Shown here: positions 36,267-48,274 of the stretch, piece after piece
Layout: each line of letters opens with the position of its first letter
Position numbering within the stretch: position 1 is the first letter of the stretch
Origin: Mycobacterium sp. E1214
GTDB taxonomy: Bacteria > Actinomycetota > Actinomycetes > Mycobacteriales > Mycobacteriaceae
Direction of reading: 5' to 3'
Assembly: GCF_001666755.1 (NCBI RefSeq)
Contig: NZ_LZJC01000093.1
Span: 41,696-105,695 of the forward strand
Length of the DNA stretch: 64,000 nucleotides
The notes under the pieces: model-generated
Seen by the model: only the letters and a program-made list of their open reading frames with translations
Database searches by the model: none
Told to the model about the DNA's origin: nothing
Program-made: the position numbers and the translations under genes

Positions 36267-37720
36267 CGCACGACGTCGACGTTCTGGTGGTCGGCGCGGG
36301 CCCGACCGGCCTCACCGCCGCGGGCGACCTGGCCCGGGCGGGCCGGTCGGTGACCGTGCTCGACCGCTGGCCCACCGAAAACCCGTCCAGCCGCGCCTTC
36401 GCGACCATGGCGCGCACCTTGGAACTCTTCGACGCCCGGGGAATCGCCGACGAGGTCCTGGCCCTGGGCCATCACGCCCCGGGCGTCCGATTGTTTGGCG
36501 ACGCCTACCTGGACCTCACCCACCTCGACTCGCGGTACCCGTTCGTGCTGGTCACACCGCAGACCAACATCGACGCGGCGTTGCGCCGCTACGCGCTGAC
36601 CCAAGGCGTTGAGCTGCGCCGCGGCGTCGAGGTCGTCGCCCTGACCCAGGACGCCGGCGGCGTCACCGTCACCGCACGGCCCAAGGACGACGACGATCCC
36701 GGGCGGCGCGAGACGTGGCGGGCCCGCTACGTGGTGGGCGCCGACGGCGCCCACAGCACGGTCCGGGCACTGGTGGGCGCCGACTTCCCCGGCAAGACGG
36801 TGCTGAGCTCGATGGTGCTGGCCGACGTCAAGCTGGCTCACGGGCCCGCGACCGCGGGCCTGACGGTGGGCACCGCCCACGGCGCGCTTGGGTTTCTGGC
36901 CCCCTACGGCACCGCGGACGGAACGTGGTACCGGGCGATGGTGTGGGATCGCCGCCACCAGGTCCCCGACACCGAACCCGTCGACGACCCGGAGATCGTC
37001 CACACCCTGGCCCGGGCCCTGGAGGCCGACTTCGGCGTGACCGAAATCAGCTGGAAATCCCGGTTCCATTGCGACGAACGGCAAGTCGAGAACTATCGGC
37101 ACGGCCGGGTGTTCCTGGCCGGTGACGCCGCGCATGTGCACTCCCCCATGGGTGGGCAGGGCATGAACACCGGCATCCAGGACGCCGCCAACCTGGCCTG
37201 GAAGCTCGACGCGGCGCTCGGCGGGGCCGATGACGCCCTGCTGGACACCTACCACGACGAACGGCACCCGATCGGCAAACGCGTGCTGTTGCAGTCCGGG
37301 CTGATCGCCCGCGCGGCCACGCTGCACCCACGGCCGGCGCGCGGAATGCGAGACCTGTTGGCGCCGAGGCTCCTTCGTGTACCGACAGTGCGCGATGCGG
37401 TGGCCGGCAGCTTCGCGGGCACCGGCCTGCGCTATGGCCGGCGCGGGCTCGTGGGCACCCGCGCCGAGCAGATACCGCTGGCTGGGGCGCGGCTGGCCAC
37501 CCTGCAGCGCACTGGAAGTTGGGTGGTCGTCCGCGAGCGCGGCGCCGCGCCCGTCGCGGCGCCCGGGCTGGTGCAGGCGCAGCGCACGGATCGCGGCCCG
37601 ACCGTCGTGGTGCGCCCCGACGGCTACATCGCGTGGGCTGGGTCCACCCGCCGGTTACCCGACCCGCCGCGGCTCGTCGCGGCGCTAGCTACGGCCGAGC
37701 CTCGGGCTGCCGCGCGGTAA
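36263..37720 (+). CDS. FAD-dependent aromatic monooxygenase-type oxidoreductase
   Basis: A 485-residue class A flavin monooxygenase. FAD-binding GxGxxG is VLVVGAGPTGLTAAGDLARAG (residues about 7-27), the second DG motif is VVGADGAHSTVR, and the GD motif VFLAGDAAHVHSPMGGQGMNTGIQDAANLAWKL closes the FAD site. The C-terminal about 100 residues form the thioredoxin-like tail common to phenol and polyketide hydroxylases. The family hydroxylates aromatic rings or polyketides with NAD(P)H and O2. The TetR-controlled, two-gene context suggests an inducible detoxification or catabolic step. Its 3' end overlaps the convergent DUF6065 gene by 32 bases. Confidence 0.88.
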   Translation: MTHDVDVLVVGAGPTGLTAAGDLARAGRSVTVLDRWPTENPSSRAFATMARTLELFDARGIADEVLALGHHAPGVRLFGDAYLDLTHLDSRYPFVLVTPQTNIDAALRRYALTQGVELRRGVEVVALTQDAGGVTVTARPKDDDDPGRRETWRARYVVGADGAHSTVRALVGADFPGKTVLSSMVLADVKLAHGPATAGLTVGTAHGALGFLAPYGTADGTWYRAMVWDRRHQVPDTEPVDDPEIVHTLARALEADFGVTEISWKSRFHCDERQVENYRHGRVFLAGDAAHVHSPMGGQGMNTGIQDAANLAWKLDAALGGADDALLDTYHDERHPIGKRVLLQSGLIARAATLHPRPARGMRDLLAPRLLRVPTVRDAVAGSFAGTGLRYGRRGLVGTRAEQIPLAGARLATLQRTGSWVVVRERGAAPVAAPGLVQAQRTDRGPTVVVRPDGYIAWAGSTRRLPDPPRLVAALATAEPRAAAR

Positions 37721-38465
37721 AGGAGCGAAGACGGCGCCGGGTCTGGTGTTCGGGGGACCCTGCCTCCCCGTCGGCGTGCTTGCCCCGCGTGTACTTGCCC
37801 TGCCACGGGCCGTCCGTCGCGGCCGGCTCGCCGTCGCCGCGCCCCAGCGCGCCGCGCGACGCCAGGAAGGCCTCGTGCTTGGCGTGGACGTCCTCGTCCG
37901 CCTCGATGGGCATCATCTCCGGGACGAACTCCTCGAGCTCGGCCCGTCGCTGCGGCACGATCATGCAGATCGGCTCGTCGACCTCGAACCGCACCGGCAT
38001 GTACTCCCGGGTGAACTTCCAGTTCATGCTGAAACTGGACGTGGCCCAATCCGTCTCGACGATGCCCTCCAGCGGGTAGACCGCGTCCTTCGGATAGTTC
38101 GACGGTCCGCGGACCAGCAGGTTGTAGCCCGGCGGCGTGCGGAACAGCATCGGCAGGTGCCAGGTCAAAATCCCGTACCCGAAGTGGCTGGACGGCAGGA
38201 ACTGCCCGGGGCCGCGCCTGTCGGGCGCGATCGTCACGGCCGTCCGGTCGTTGCCGCCCATCCAGGTCGCGGTGAACGCGGACGGGTTGCGCACCTCCCA
38301 GCCGCTCTGGTTGGCGATGAGCATCGGCAGACAGCGGTGCGGCCAGCCCTCCCTCATCTCGGCCATCCAGGTCCTGTTCACCGGCGCCGGGGTGATCGGC
38401 GGCGCGATCTCGTGCGTGAGGTAGGCCGTCAGCGGACGGGTCTGTCCCTCGGATGTGTCACTCAT
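37689..38465 (-). CDS. DUF6065-like protein
   Basis: A 258-residue soluble protein starting at ATG 38465, which has GAGGA a few bases upstream; the frame continues upstream to 38609 without a better start. The sequence is rich in Trp, Met and Pro (NRTWMAEMREGWPHRCLPMLIANQSGWEV, FGYGILTWHLPMLFRTPPGYNLLVRGPSN, EGIVETDWATSSFSMNWKFT) and resembles, from memory, the uncharacterised DUF6065 group, whose members look like jelly-roll or cupin-type folds. No catalytic motif is apparent. Function unknown. Confidence 0.65.
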   Translation of the reverse strand: MSDTSEGQTRPLTAYLTHEIAPPITPAPVNRTWMAEMREGWPHRCLPMLIANQSGWEVRNPSAFTATWMGGNDRTAVTIAPDRRGPGQFLPSSHFGYGILTWHLPMLFRTPPGYNLLVRGPSNYPKDAVYPLEGIVETDWATSSFSMNWKFTREYMPVRFEVDEPICMIVPQRRAELEEFVPEMMPIEADEDVHAKHEAFLASRGALGRGDGEPAATDGPWQGKYTRGKHADGEAGSPEHQTRRRLRSFTARQPEARP

Positions 38466-38667
38466 CGTGTCCTCGAGTTGCCTGGTCACGGTCCCGCGGT
38501 AGGCCGCACGTCGCCGTGGCGGCGGACCGGCATCCGGCGACCGATCCGCGCCGTTCACCCGGTAGAGGCTTGCGCTTTTCCGGCAGGTCACCGCGGTACC
38601 GCTCGTCATCGGTGACGCGCCTCAAACACTAGCGCGCCCACACCGCACGGTGCCCATCAGTTGCCAC

Positions 38668-39411
38668 CTAGCCGTAGAGCCGGCAGCGCGCAAGGAGGAT
38701 CCCCGCCAGCAGCTCCGGTTCGCTCACCATCACGCTGTGGCAGGTGTCCAGCCGCACCAACGTCTGCACACCACCCAGGGCGTCGATGCTCGCGCGCTGC
38801 TCACCCTCCGGGTGGGTCCGGTCCCGCAGGGTCAGGATCCAGGTGCGATGGATGTTGTCCGGCAACGGCTTTCGGGACACCTGCTCCACCATCACCCGCG
38901 ACGACTCGGGGACCAGCCGGCCTTTCATGAACTCACGCCGCTCCTTCGGCACGCCGTTGAGGTACAGGTGTTTCACGGCGAACCCGGGAAAGGTCTGCGG
39001 CCCACCCTTTTTCGCGTTGTGGCGGGCGATCGCCGCCAGGGGCCGGCTCAACACGTCGACCATCGCGGCGCCGTGCGGCGGCACGCAGGCCGCGGCGAGG
39101 ACCATCTCCCGGACCCGGCCCGCACCCATCCTGTTGACCACGCCGGGCACCGTCAGGCCGGCCATCGAGTGACCGACGATCACGACGTCGTCGAGCGCGG
39201 CGGTCTTGATCTCGGCGACAACGGATTCCACCCAATCGTCGATCGTCAGGGCGCGCAGATCCGCCGGCTTCGAGCGGCGTCCCGGTAGGTCCACGGCCAA
39301 TACCGGCAAGTCGGGGGCGAGCCGGTGGAGCGCTTGGACGGTCAGGTTCCAGCAGTCGGCGGCGTGAAAACCGCCGTGCACCAGCACCAGCGCGGGCAGG
39401 GTCATCGCCAT
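38668..39411 (-). CDS. Alpha/beta hydrolase
   Basis: A 247-residue alpha/beta hydrolase related to the salicylate-esterase/hydroxynitrile-lyase and EstC-like group: VLVHGGFHAADCW gives the oxyanion HG motif, VIVGHSMAGLTVPGV the nucleophile Ser, and the C-terminal LDTCHSVMVSEPELLA the catalytic His. ATG 39411 follows the ECF S component gene by 10 bases, so the two are probably one transcript, perhaps continuing 200 bases later into the DUF6065 gene. The 38466-38667 gap holds no further gene. Substrate unknown. Confidence 0.82.
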   Translation of the reverse strand: MAMTLPALVLVHGGFHAADCWNLTVQALHRLAPDLPVLAVDLPGRRSKPADLRALTIDDWVESVVAEIKTAALDDVVIVGHSMAGLTVPGVVNRMGAGRVREMVLAAACVPPHGAAMVDVLSRPLAAIARHNAKKGGPQTFPGFAVKHLYLNGVPKERREFMKGRLVPESSRVMVEQVSRKPLPDNIHRTWILTLRDRTHPEGEQRASIDALGGVQTLVRLDTCHSVMVSEPELLAGILLARCRLYG

Positions 39412-39421
39412 CCCCCCGCGC

Positions 39422-39970
39422 TCATGGATGCGACGGTGGTTCGGCGCGGCTCTGCCACACCTGGTCGAGCACCGGCACCAGCAGGAGCACGGCGGCCGCC
39501 GTGGTGAGGGCGGTGGGCACGTACGCGATGGCCAGCCAGTAGGAGAATGTCGTGCCCATCAGGACGTCCGTCGCGGTGAACGTCAGGCCGAGCAGTTCGG
39601 AGACGGTCGCGATCGCCGCGACGCGCGCAACCCTGCCGGAGGACGGGCCGTCGGGATCGATGAGGTAGTAACTCAGCACGCCCGCGAGCAGGCCGATGAA
39701 CCCGTTGGCCAAGCACCAGTTCCAGCTGCCGAATAGGGCGACCCCGTCGAGCCGATCGAGAACGGCGTAACCCGCTGTCCCGGCGAAAAACCCTGCGGCC
39801 GCACCGAATCGGATGCCCACGAACGGAATGATCGCCAGCGCGAGTTGGATGGCGGTCGCCGCTGCGTAGGGGACGATCGCACTGAACATACCCAGTCCTC
39901 CGCAAAGAGCCGCACCGACCGATCCGGAGACGACGGCGCGTGTGTTGACGGTCCATGGGTTGGTGAGCAC
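39422..39970 (-). CDS. Orphan ECF transporter S component
   Basis: A 182-residue membrane protein with six hydrophobic helices and the S-component look: AIQLALAIIPFVGIRFGAAAGFFAGTAGYAVLDRL and FGSWNWCLANGFIGLLAGVLSYYL, the W-N-W...N-G-x-I-G-L pattern that many ECF substrate-binding subunits share. S components bind vitamins or metals and borrow a shared EcfA-A'-T module; none is encoded in the window. GTG start at 39970. Substrate unknown; its partner gene is a hydrolase, so a hydrolysable precursor could be taken up, but that is speculation. Confidence 0.72.
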   Translation of the reverse strand: MLTNPWTVNTRAVVSGSVGAALCGGLGMFSAIVPYAAATAIQLALAIIPFVGIRFGAAAGFFAGTAGYAVLDRLDGVALFGSWNWCLANGFIGLLAGVLSYYLIDPDGPSSGRVARVAAIATVSELLGLTFTATDVLMGTTFSYWLAIAYVPTALTTAAAVLLLVPVLDQVWQSRAEPPSHP

Positions 39971-40014
39971 CGCTAGCCGCCACCCGTGGGCTGGCGACGC
40001 GCGTCCGGGACCAT

Positions 40015-40031
40015 GCCCTGTCTGACAGGGC
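40015..40031 (-). terminator. Hairpin downstream of plsB1
   Basis: GCCCTGT (40015-40021), loop CTG, ACAGGGC (40025-40031) lies 27 bases past the plsB1 stop on the minus strand. The T run (TTTTT at 40040-40044) is on the other strand, so this would be a hairpin-only terminator. Confidence 0.4.
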
Positions 40032-40057
40032 GGGACCGGTTTTTATTCGCGCGCCAG

Positions 40058-41944
40058 CTACCGGGCTCTGGCCAGTTCCGCGATGGCGTTGACCCGCCGG
40101 ATGGCGAGGGCGATCTCGTCGGCGAACGCGCGTCGGCGTGCCGCCAGCTCAGGGCCGCCGCCGTCCACCAGCTCGCGATGGCGGGCCAGCCGCAACGCCG
40201 TCTTGAACAGTTCCATCGAGCGCGACTCGGCGCTGGCGATGCGGCGCTGCAATTCCCACTGCTTGCCCACCTGCAGGCACTCGGCCAGGAACGCGTCCTC
40301 GTCGAACGACTCGTCCTCGTAGGCGGCCAACCGCGCGGCCACGATGTGGTAGGCGTCCAGGAACGGGCGCAACACCAGGTGCGCCAGCAGCAGGTCCGCC
40401 TGCTCCAGCAACCCCACCACGTAAGAAGCGCTGGCGGCCTTGGTGGTGTCCTCCACCGGACCGATGAGTCGAACCTCGTCGGCCAGGTCCTTCTCGAACT
40501 GCGCGCGGGCCGAGAACAAGAACTCGAATTTCAGCAGCTCGCGCAGGCGCAGCGCCTCGTCGCGCACCGTGGCCGGCAAGACGTCGCCGTCGGGCGAGTC
40601 CGCGTGTTCCGCCGCCGCCAGCAACGCCGTCTCGGCGATGGCGCGATCGACCAAAATGTGGATGGCGGTGTTGCGGTAGAACGCCGCCACCAGGTGCTGA
40701 TCGGTGCCGATGCCCCAGACCGCCTCGGTGCCGGCGTCGTAGACGTGCACGACGCCCGAGGCCACCAATTGGTGCAGGGTCCAGCGGATGGTGGACCGGT
40801 TGGTCAGGTCCGCGGCGCCGGCCACCATCCAGTTGCGCGCCGCGATGTAGCTCGCCAGCGGTCGCACGGTGGCCAGCACCTCGCTGATGGACAGCGACCT
40901 GTCCGCGCCCAGCAAGGCGAGGCTGACCACCGCGGTCGGGGTGACCGCGGTGGCGCGGTTGATCCGGTGCTCGACGTCGAGCGCGATGCGCTCGATCTCG
41001 GTCCCGGTGCCGGAATCCTCCGCACGCAACTCCTCGAGGCGCTGCCGCAGCGGCAGCGGCTCGCCGAAGTCCAGGTAGGCGCGGCCCAACCGCTCACCCT
41101 GCTGACGCGCCAGGCGGATCAGGAAGCGGAGGTCCTCGGGCCGCTTGACCGCGCCATAGGCCTCGGTGGTCATGGCTTCCACCTCGTGCAGCTGGTCGTA
41201 GACGATGGACGTCGGCACCAGATACACCTCCGGGCCGTCGATTTCGTCGACCGCGTCGGTGATGTAGCGCAAGATGCCGAACACCGGCGGCCGCAACTTG
41301 CCGGTCCGGGTCCGGCCACCCTCGATGGACCAGGTGAGGTTGGCGTGGCTCTGCACCAGTTGCGCGGCGTAGGCGCGCAACACAAAGCGGTACACGGGAA
41401 TGTCTTTGGTCTGGCGGCGGATGAAGATGGCGCCGGTGCGTTTGGCCCAGACACCCATCGGAAAGAAGTTCAGGTTCGCCCCGCCGAACGTCAGGGCCGG
41501 CGACAGCCTGTTGGCCACGATCACCTCGGGCAGCAGCAAGCCGTCGAGGTAGGAACGGTGCGAAAAGGCAAATGCCAGAGTGGCTTTGCGGTCGAGCTTG
41601 CGCAGCTGGGCGATCTGATCCTCGTCGACCAGCACGTCGTAGGCGCGCATCAGCCAGCGGCTGAACCCGCGCCAGGCCGCCACCGCCGACTCGTCGAGCG
41701 AGGCCGCCATCTCGCGCAGGTAACACGCCGCCTCGGCGCGCACGCTGGCCGGGTCGCGGTCCAGCTCGTCGGCGAGCTTGGCCAGCCGTTCGTCGTACCA
41801 GGGCGCCCCCAGCAGCTGGGCGACCTCGTCGGGATCGGTCGACAGCGGTGTCACCGCCTCGTGAGTGATCCCGGTGCGCTGCAGCAGCTTTCGCACGCCG
41901 ACCCGACCGATCTCGCGGGCGGTCGACACCGGTCCCCCGCTCAT
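40058..41944 (-). CDS. plsB1: Glycerol-3-phosphate acyltransferase PlsB1
   Basis: A 628-residue acyltransferase making 1-acyl-glycerol-3-phosphate. Block I is F-S-H-R-S-Y-L-D-G (HX4D, near residue 125), block II/III follows as GGANLNFFPMGVWAKRTGAIFIRR and SIEGGRTRTGKLRPPVFGIL, block IV as VYLVPTSIVYDQLHE, in the order of the PlsB family. The long helical C-terminal third is also typical. ATG 41944 overlaps the fadD11 stop as ATGA. M. tuberculosis has the same fadD11-plsB1 pair (Rv1550-Rv1551), so FadD11 probably supplies the acyl-CoA. Upstream extension of the frame is a shadow of fadD11. Confidence 0.92.
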   Translation of the reverse strand: MSGGPVSTAREIGRVGVRKLLQRTGITHEAVTPLSTDPDEVAQLLGAPWYDERLAKLADELDRDPASVRAEAACYLREMAASLDESAVAAWRGFSRWLMRAYDVLVDEDQIAQLRKLDRKATLAFAFSHRSYLDGLLLPEVIVANRLSPALTFGGANLNFFPMGVWAKRTGAIFIRRQTKDIPVYRFVLRAYAAQLVQSHANLTWSIEGGRTRTGKLRPPVFGILRYITDAVDEIDGPEVYLVPTSIVYDQLHEVEAMTTEAYGAVKRPEDLRFLIRLARQQGERLGRAYLDFGEPLPLRQRLEELRAEDSGTGTEIERIALDVEHRINRATAVTPTAVVSLALLGADRSLSISEVLATVRPLASYIAARNWMVAGAADLTNRSTIRWTLHQLVASGVVHVYDAGTEAVWGIGTDQHLVAAFYRNTAIHILVDRAIAETALLAAAEHADSPDGDVLPATVRDEALRLRELLKFEFLFSARAQFEKDLADEVRLIGPVEDTTKAASASYVVGLLEQADLLLAHLVLRPFLDAYHIVAARLAAYEDESFDEDAFLAECLQVGKQWELQRRIASAESRSMELFKTALRLARHRELVDGGGPELAARRRAFADEIALAIRRVNAIAELARAR

Positions 41945-43767
41945 GCCGGCTGCACCGCGGTGGCGCGGGCGGGCTCGTGGACGTCCGGGTGCAACTCCGG
42001 TGCGTAGAGTTCCTCGATCTGCGCGGCGTACTTCGCCGCAATCGGCCGCCGCTTGAGCTTCATCGTCAGGGTGATCTCGTCCCCGCCGGGTTCCCACAGC
42101 GTCGGCAGGATCCGGAATCGCTTGACCTGCTCGACCCGCGACAGCTTGGCGTTGCCCGCGGCCACCCCGGCGGCGACGGCGGCCAACACCTCCGCGTCGG
42201 CCGCCAGCGCGGCGGGCGAGGCGTCGGCCAGGCCGTGCTGGGCCGCGTACGGGCCCACCGAGTCGGCGTCGAACACCATCAGCGCGGTGTTGTAGGGCCG
42301 CCCGTCACCGATCGCGATGACCACGCCAATCATCGGGCAGGCCGCCAGGATGGCGTTCTCGATGTTGGCCGGCGACATGTTCTTTCCCGCCGCGTTGATG
42401 ATCAATTCCTTCTTCCGGTCGACCACCCGCAGGTAGCCCTGGTCGTCGACTTCCAGGATGTCGCCCGTATGCAACCAGCCGTCGGCGTCGATCGCCGCCG
42501 CGGTCTTGGCCGGTTCCTTGCGGTAGCCCCGCATCACCAGCGGACCGCGCACCAGGTATTCACCGTCCTCGGCGATGCGGCCCTCCAAGCCGGGCAGCAG
42601 CTTGCCGACGGAGCCTAGCCGGGCGTCGTCCGGGGGGCTCACGGCGGCGACGCAGCTCAGCTCCGACATCCCCCACACCTCGGTGATTGGGATGCCGAGG
42701 CCGGCGAAGAAGGCCAGCGTTTCCCGCGGGATCGGGGCCGCGCCGGAGACCGCCCAGCGCAGCTCGCCGAAGCCCAGGCGCTCACGCAGCGCGGTGAGCA
42801 CCGATTCGTCGGCCGTGGCCCATTCGGCGGCCAGCTGGTCGGACATCGCGTCGCCGGCGACCAGCGCGGCGGCACGCTTGGCGGCCACCGACATCGCCCA
42901 CCGCAGCGCCTGCCGCTTGGTCGCGTCGGTTTCGGCGTCGATGGTGAATTCGATTGCGGCCTTGAGCTTTTCCCACACCCGCGGCACCGCGCCCCACACG
43001 GTGGGGCGCACGTCGGGCAACGCGGTCACGATGGCGCGCGGGTCGGAGACCGCCGTGACCTGGACGCCGAACACCTCGAGCCCGTAGAGCCCCATCGCCC
43101 GGTCGGCGATGTGCGCCGACGGGAGGTAGGACGTGACCCGGTCACCGAATCGTGACGGCAGGACCGCGTGCAGGGCGTAGGCCTCGAAGAGCAGGTTGGC
43201 GTGAGTCATCTCCACGCCCTTGGGGTTTCCGGTGGTTCCGGAGGTGTAGATGAGGGTGACGACGTCCTCGGGCCGCACCGCGCGCCAGGTCGCGTCGAAG
43301 TCGAAGTCGGCGTGCGCGGCGGCGTGCAACTGCTCGACGGTCAGCGTGCCGGGCGGCGCCCCGTCGATGCAGACGATGTGCTCGATGGGCGCGCCGCTGG
43401 CCCGGATGCGGTCGACGTACTGTGCCTCGCAGACGACCACGCGGGTGCCGGCGTTGTCGAACAGGTAGCGCAGCTGTTCGGCGGGCAGCGTGTTGTACAC
43501 CGAGAACGATGTCGCGCCGAGGTGTTGGGCGCCGATCTCGAAGGGATAGAACTCGATTCGGTTGGCCATCATCAGCGAGACCGTGTCGCCACGGCCGACC
43601 CCGAGCCCCGCCAGCCCGGCGGCGGCGCGGCGCACCTGCTCGGCGAGTTCGCGCCACGTCAGCGACCGGGTGTCGCCCGGCTCCCGCAGGGCGACGGCCT
43701 CCGGATCGATCGCCGCGGTGCGCGCGAACGCCTCGCACAAGGTGGCCGGACGCCCGTCGGTCGTCAT
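41941..43767 (-). CDS. fadD11: Long-chain acyl-CoA synthetase FadD11
   Basis: A 608-residue AMP-forming fatty acid-CoA ligase. The AMP-binding P-loop is TLIYTSGTTGNPKGVEMTH (near residue 175), followed by the A5-type EVWGMSELS, the YLVRGPLVMRGY and DGWLHTGDILEVDDQGYLRVVDRKKELIINAAGKNMSP motifs and the C-terminal catalytic lysine region (TLTMKLKRRPI). It is the long-chain subgroup with a linker insertion. In M. tuberculosis the gene is split into fadD11.1/fadD11; here it is intact over the full length. ATG 43767, then plsB1 by ATGA overlap. Confidence 0.92.
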   Translation of the reverse strand: MTTDGRPATLCEAFARTAAIDPEAVALREPGDTRSLTWRELAEQVRRAAAGLAGLGVGRGDTVSLMMANRIEFYPFEIGAQHLGATSFSVYNTLPAEQLRYLFDNAGTRVVVCEAQYVDRIRASGAPIEHIVCIDGAPPGTLTVEQLHAAAHADFDFDATWRAVRPEDVVTLIYTSGTTGNPKGVEMTHANLLFEAYALHAVLPSRFGDRVTSYLPSAHIADRAMGLYGLEVFGVQVTAVSDPRAIVTALPDVRPTVWGAVPRVWEKLKAAIEFTIDAETDATKRQALRWAMSVAAKRAAALVAGDAMSDQLAAEWATADESVLTALRERLGFGELRWAVSGAAPIPRETLAFFAGLGIPITEVWGMSELSCVAAVSPPDDARLGSVGKLLPGLEGRIAEDGEYLVRGPLVMRGYRKEPAKTAAAIDADGWLHTGDILEVDDQGYLRVVDRKKELIINAAGKNMSPANIENAILAACPMIGVVIAIGDGRPYNTALMVFDADSVGPYAAQHGLADASPAALAADAEVLAAVAAGVAAGNAKLSRVEQVKRFRILPTLWEPGGDEITLTMKLKRRPIAAKYAAQIEELYAPELHPDVHEPARATAVQPA

Positions 43768-43893
43768 TCCCGTCCTCCTCCGATCAGCATCGACTTCGTG
43801 AGCCTACGTCCGGGCGGGGGGCGGGGGAACACATCGGGTGATTTCCCGCGCGCGCCCGCGGACCAGCCGGCGCAGCGAGCCGCCCGCGCGAAC

Positions 43894-43944
43894 GTGCGGC
43901 TGGCGTCACGTTCGGGCGCGGGTGTGCGGCTGGCGTCACGTTCG
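43894..43944. repeat. Two 21-bp direct repeats between fadD11 and dnaE1
   Basis: Identical 21-base copies beginning GTGCGGCTGGCGTCACG stand at 43894-43914 and 43924-43944, 30 bases apart, in the 203-base gap downstream of dnaE1. I have an impression that this kind of motif recurs in intergenic DNA of mycobacteria. No promoter or gene was seen in the gap. Confidence 0.75.
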
Positions 43945-43970
43945 CGGAACGGGCCACGCCCGACGGGCGG

Positions 43971-47543
<3,573 letters not shown>

Positions 47544-47621
47544 AGGGACGCCAGTCTATGACCGCGCACCGACGCTTTTTGGGCGTGTCGCGCAAGTGTG
47601 TCTCGCCGAGTTCGCGCGGAG

Positions 47622-47778
47622 GTCAGTGGGCGACCCGCCGCGCCCGGCTCCGCCGCGCTTGCGATCGCCCGGATGCCAGTGGCGACCCGCCGCGCCCGGC
47701 TCCGCCGCGCTTGCGATCGCGCGGATGTCAGTGGCGACCCGCGGCGCCCGGCTCCGCCGCACTTGCGATCGCCACCGG
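47622..47778. repeat. Three tandem copies of a 52-bp intergenic repeat
   Basis: Copies begin at 47622 (53 bases), 47675 and 47727. Each runs from (G)TCAGTGGCGACCCGC through CCCGGCTCCGCCGC to CTTGCGATCGC and differs at a few bases; each holds the palindrome GCGATCGC. They lie in the 239-base gap upstream of dnaE1 on one side and after the SRPBCC gene on the other. The structure is that of a VNTR locus. Confidence 0.85.
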
Positions 47779-47782
47779 GGGG

Positions 47783-48214
47783 CTAGCCGTACAGCTCGAC
47801 GAACCGGGTCAGCGACTTCTGAACGTCGCCCTTGACGGCGCGCGCCGCGGCCGCGCCGACCGGCCCGAACAGCGGGCGTCCGCCCAGCTCGAGGCGCAGG
47901 CCGAGGCGGGAACCCCCGGCCGCCGCGGCCACGGTGAGCGTCACCGCGTACTTCGCGCCGCCCTTGCCCGCACCCGCGAGCACCACCTCGTGCGGCGGGT
48001 CCCACGTCGTCACGGTCCAGACCACCCGGTTGCGGAACCCCTTGGCGCGCGCGACGCCCACCACCTCAGTGCCCTTGGTGATCTCGTCGGGCAGCTCGCT
48101 GCGCCACCCCTCGTGCACGACGAGCCAGTCCCCCAGGTGCGCGAGGTCCGACACGCGCTCCCACGCGTCCCGCGGGCTCATCGGCACCTCGGCGGTCACG
48201 TCAACGGCGGCCAT
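47783..48214 (-). CDS. SRPBCC-family protein (Rv1546-like)
   Basis: A 143-residue START/Bet v1-like ligand-binding fold: [34 protein letters not shown] at the N-terminus, central beta strands and a long C-terminal helix ([28 protein letters not shown]). These proteins bind hydrophobic ligands or act as cyclases/dehydratases. The M. tuberculosis relative Rv1546 lies in the same place beside dnaE1. ATG 48214. Same strand as the two following reductases, 60 bases from the nearest. Confidence 0.8.
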   Translation of the reverse strand: MAAVDVTAEVPMSPRDAWERVSDLAHLGDWLVVHEGWRSELPDEITKGTEVVGVARAKGFRNRVVWTVTTWDPPHEVVLAGAGKGGAKYAVTLTVAAAAGGSRLGLRLELGGRPLFGPVGAAAARAVKGDVQKSLTRFVELYG

Positions 48215-48274
48215 CGGGCGAGCGTAACGCGCCGCGCGGGGCGCCCGTGCGGCCCCCGAGGCGTCGGGCGCCTG

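Noticed and set aside
40015..40044. Intrinsic terminator on the plus strand (hairpin then TTTTT)
   Set aside because: There is no plus-strand gene upstream to terminate; the hairpin is better assigned, weakly, to plsB1 on the minus strand.
43894..43944. CRISPR-like spaced repeats
   Set aside because: Only two 21-bp copies with a 9-base gap, no cas genes, and the motif looks like dispersed mycobacterial intergenic repeats.
47556..48005. Minus-strand frame translating the 52-bp repeats as a repetitive protein
   Set aside because: It begins inside the SRPBCC gene in another frame and has no ribosome site; the repeats are better read as intergenic.
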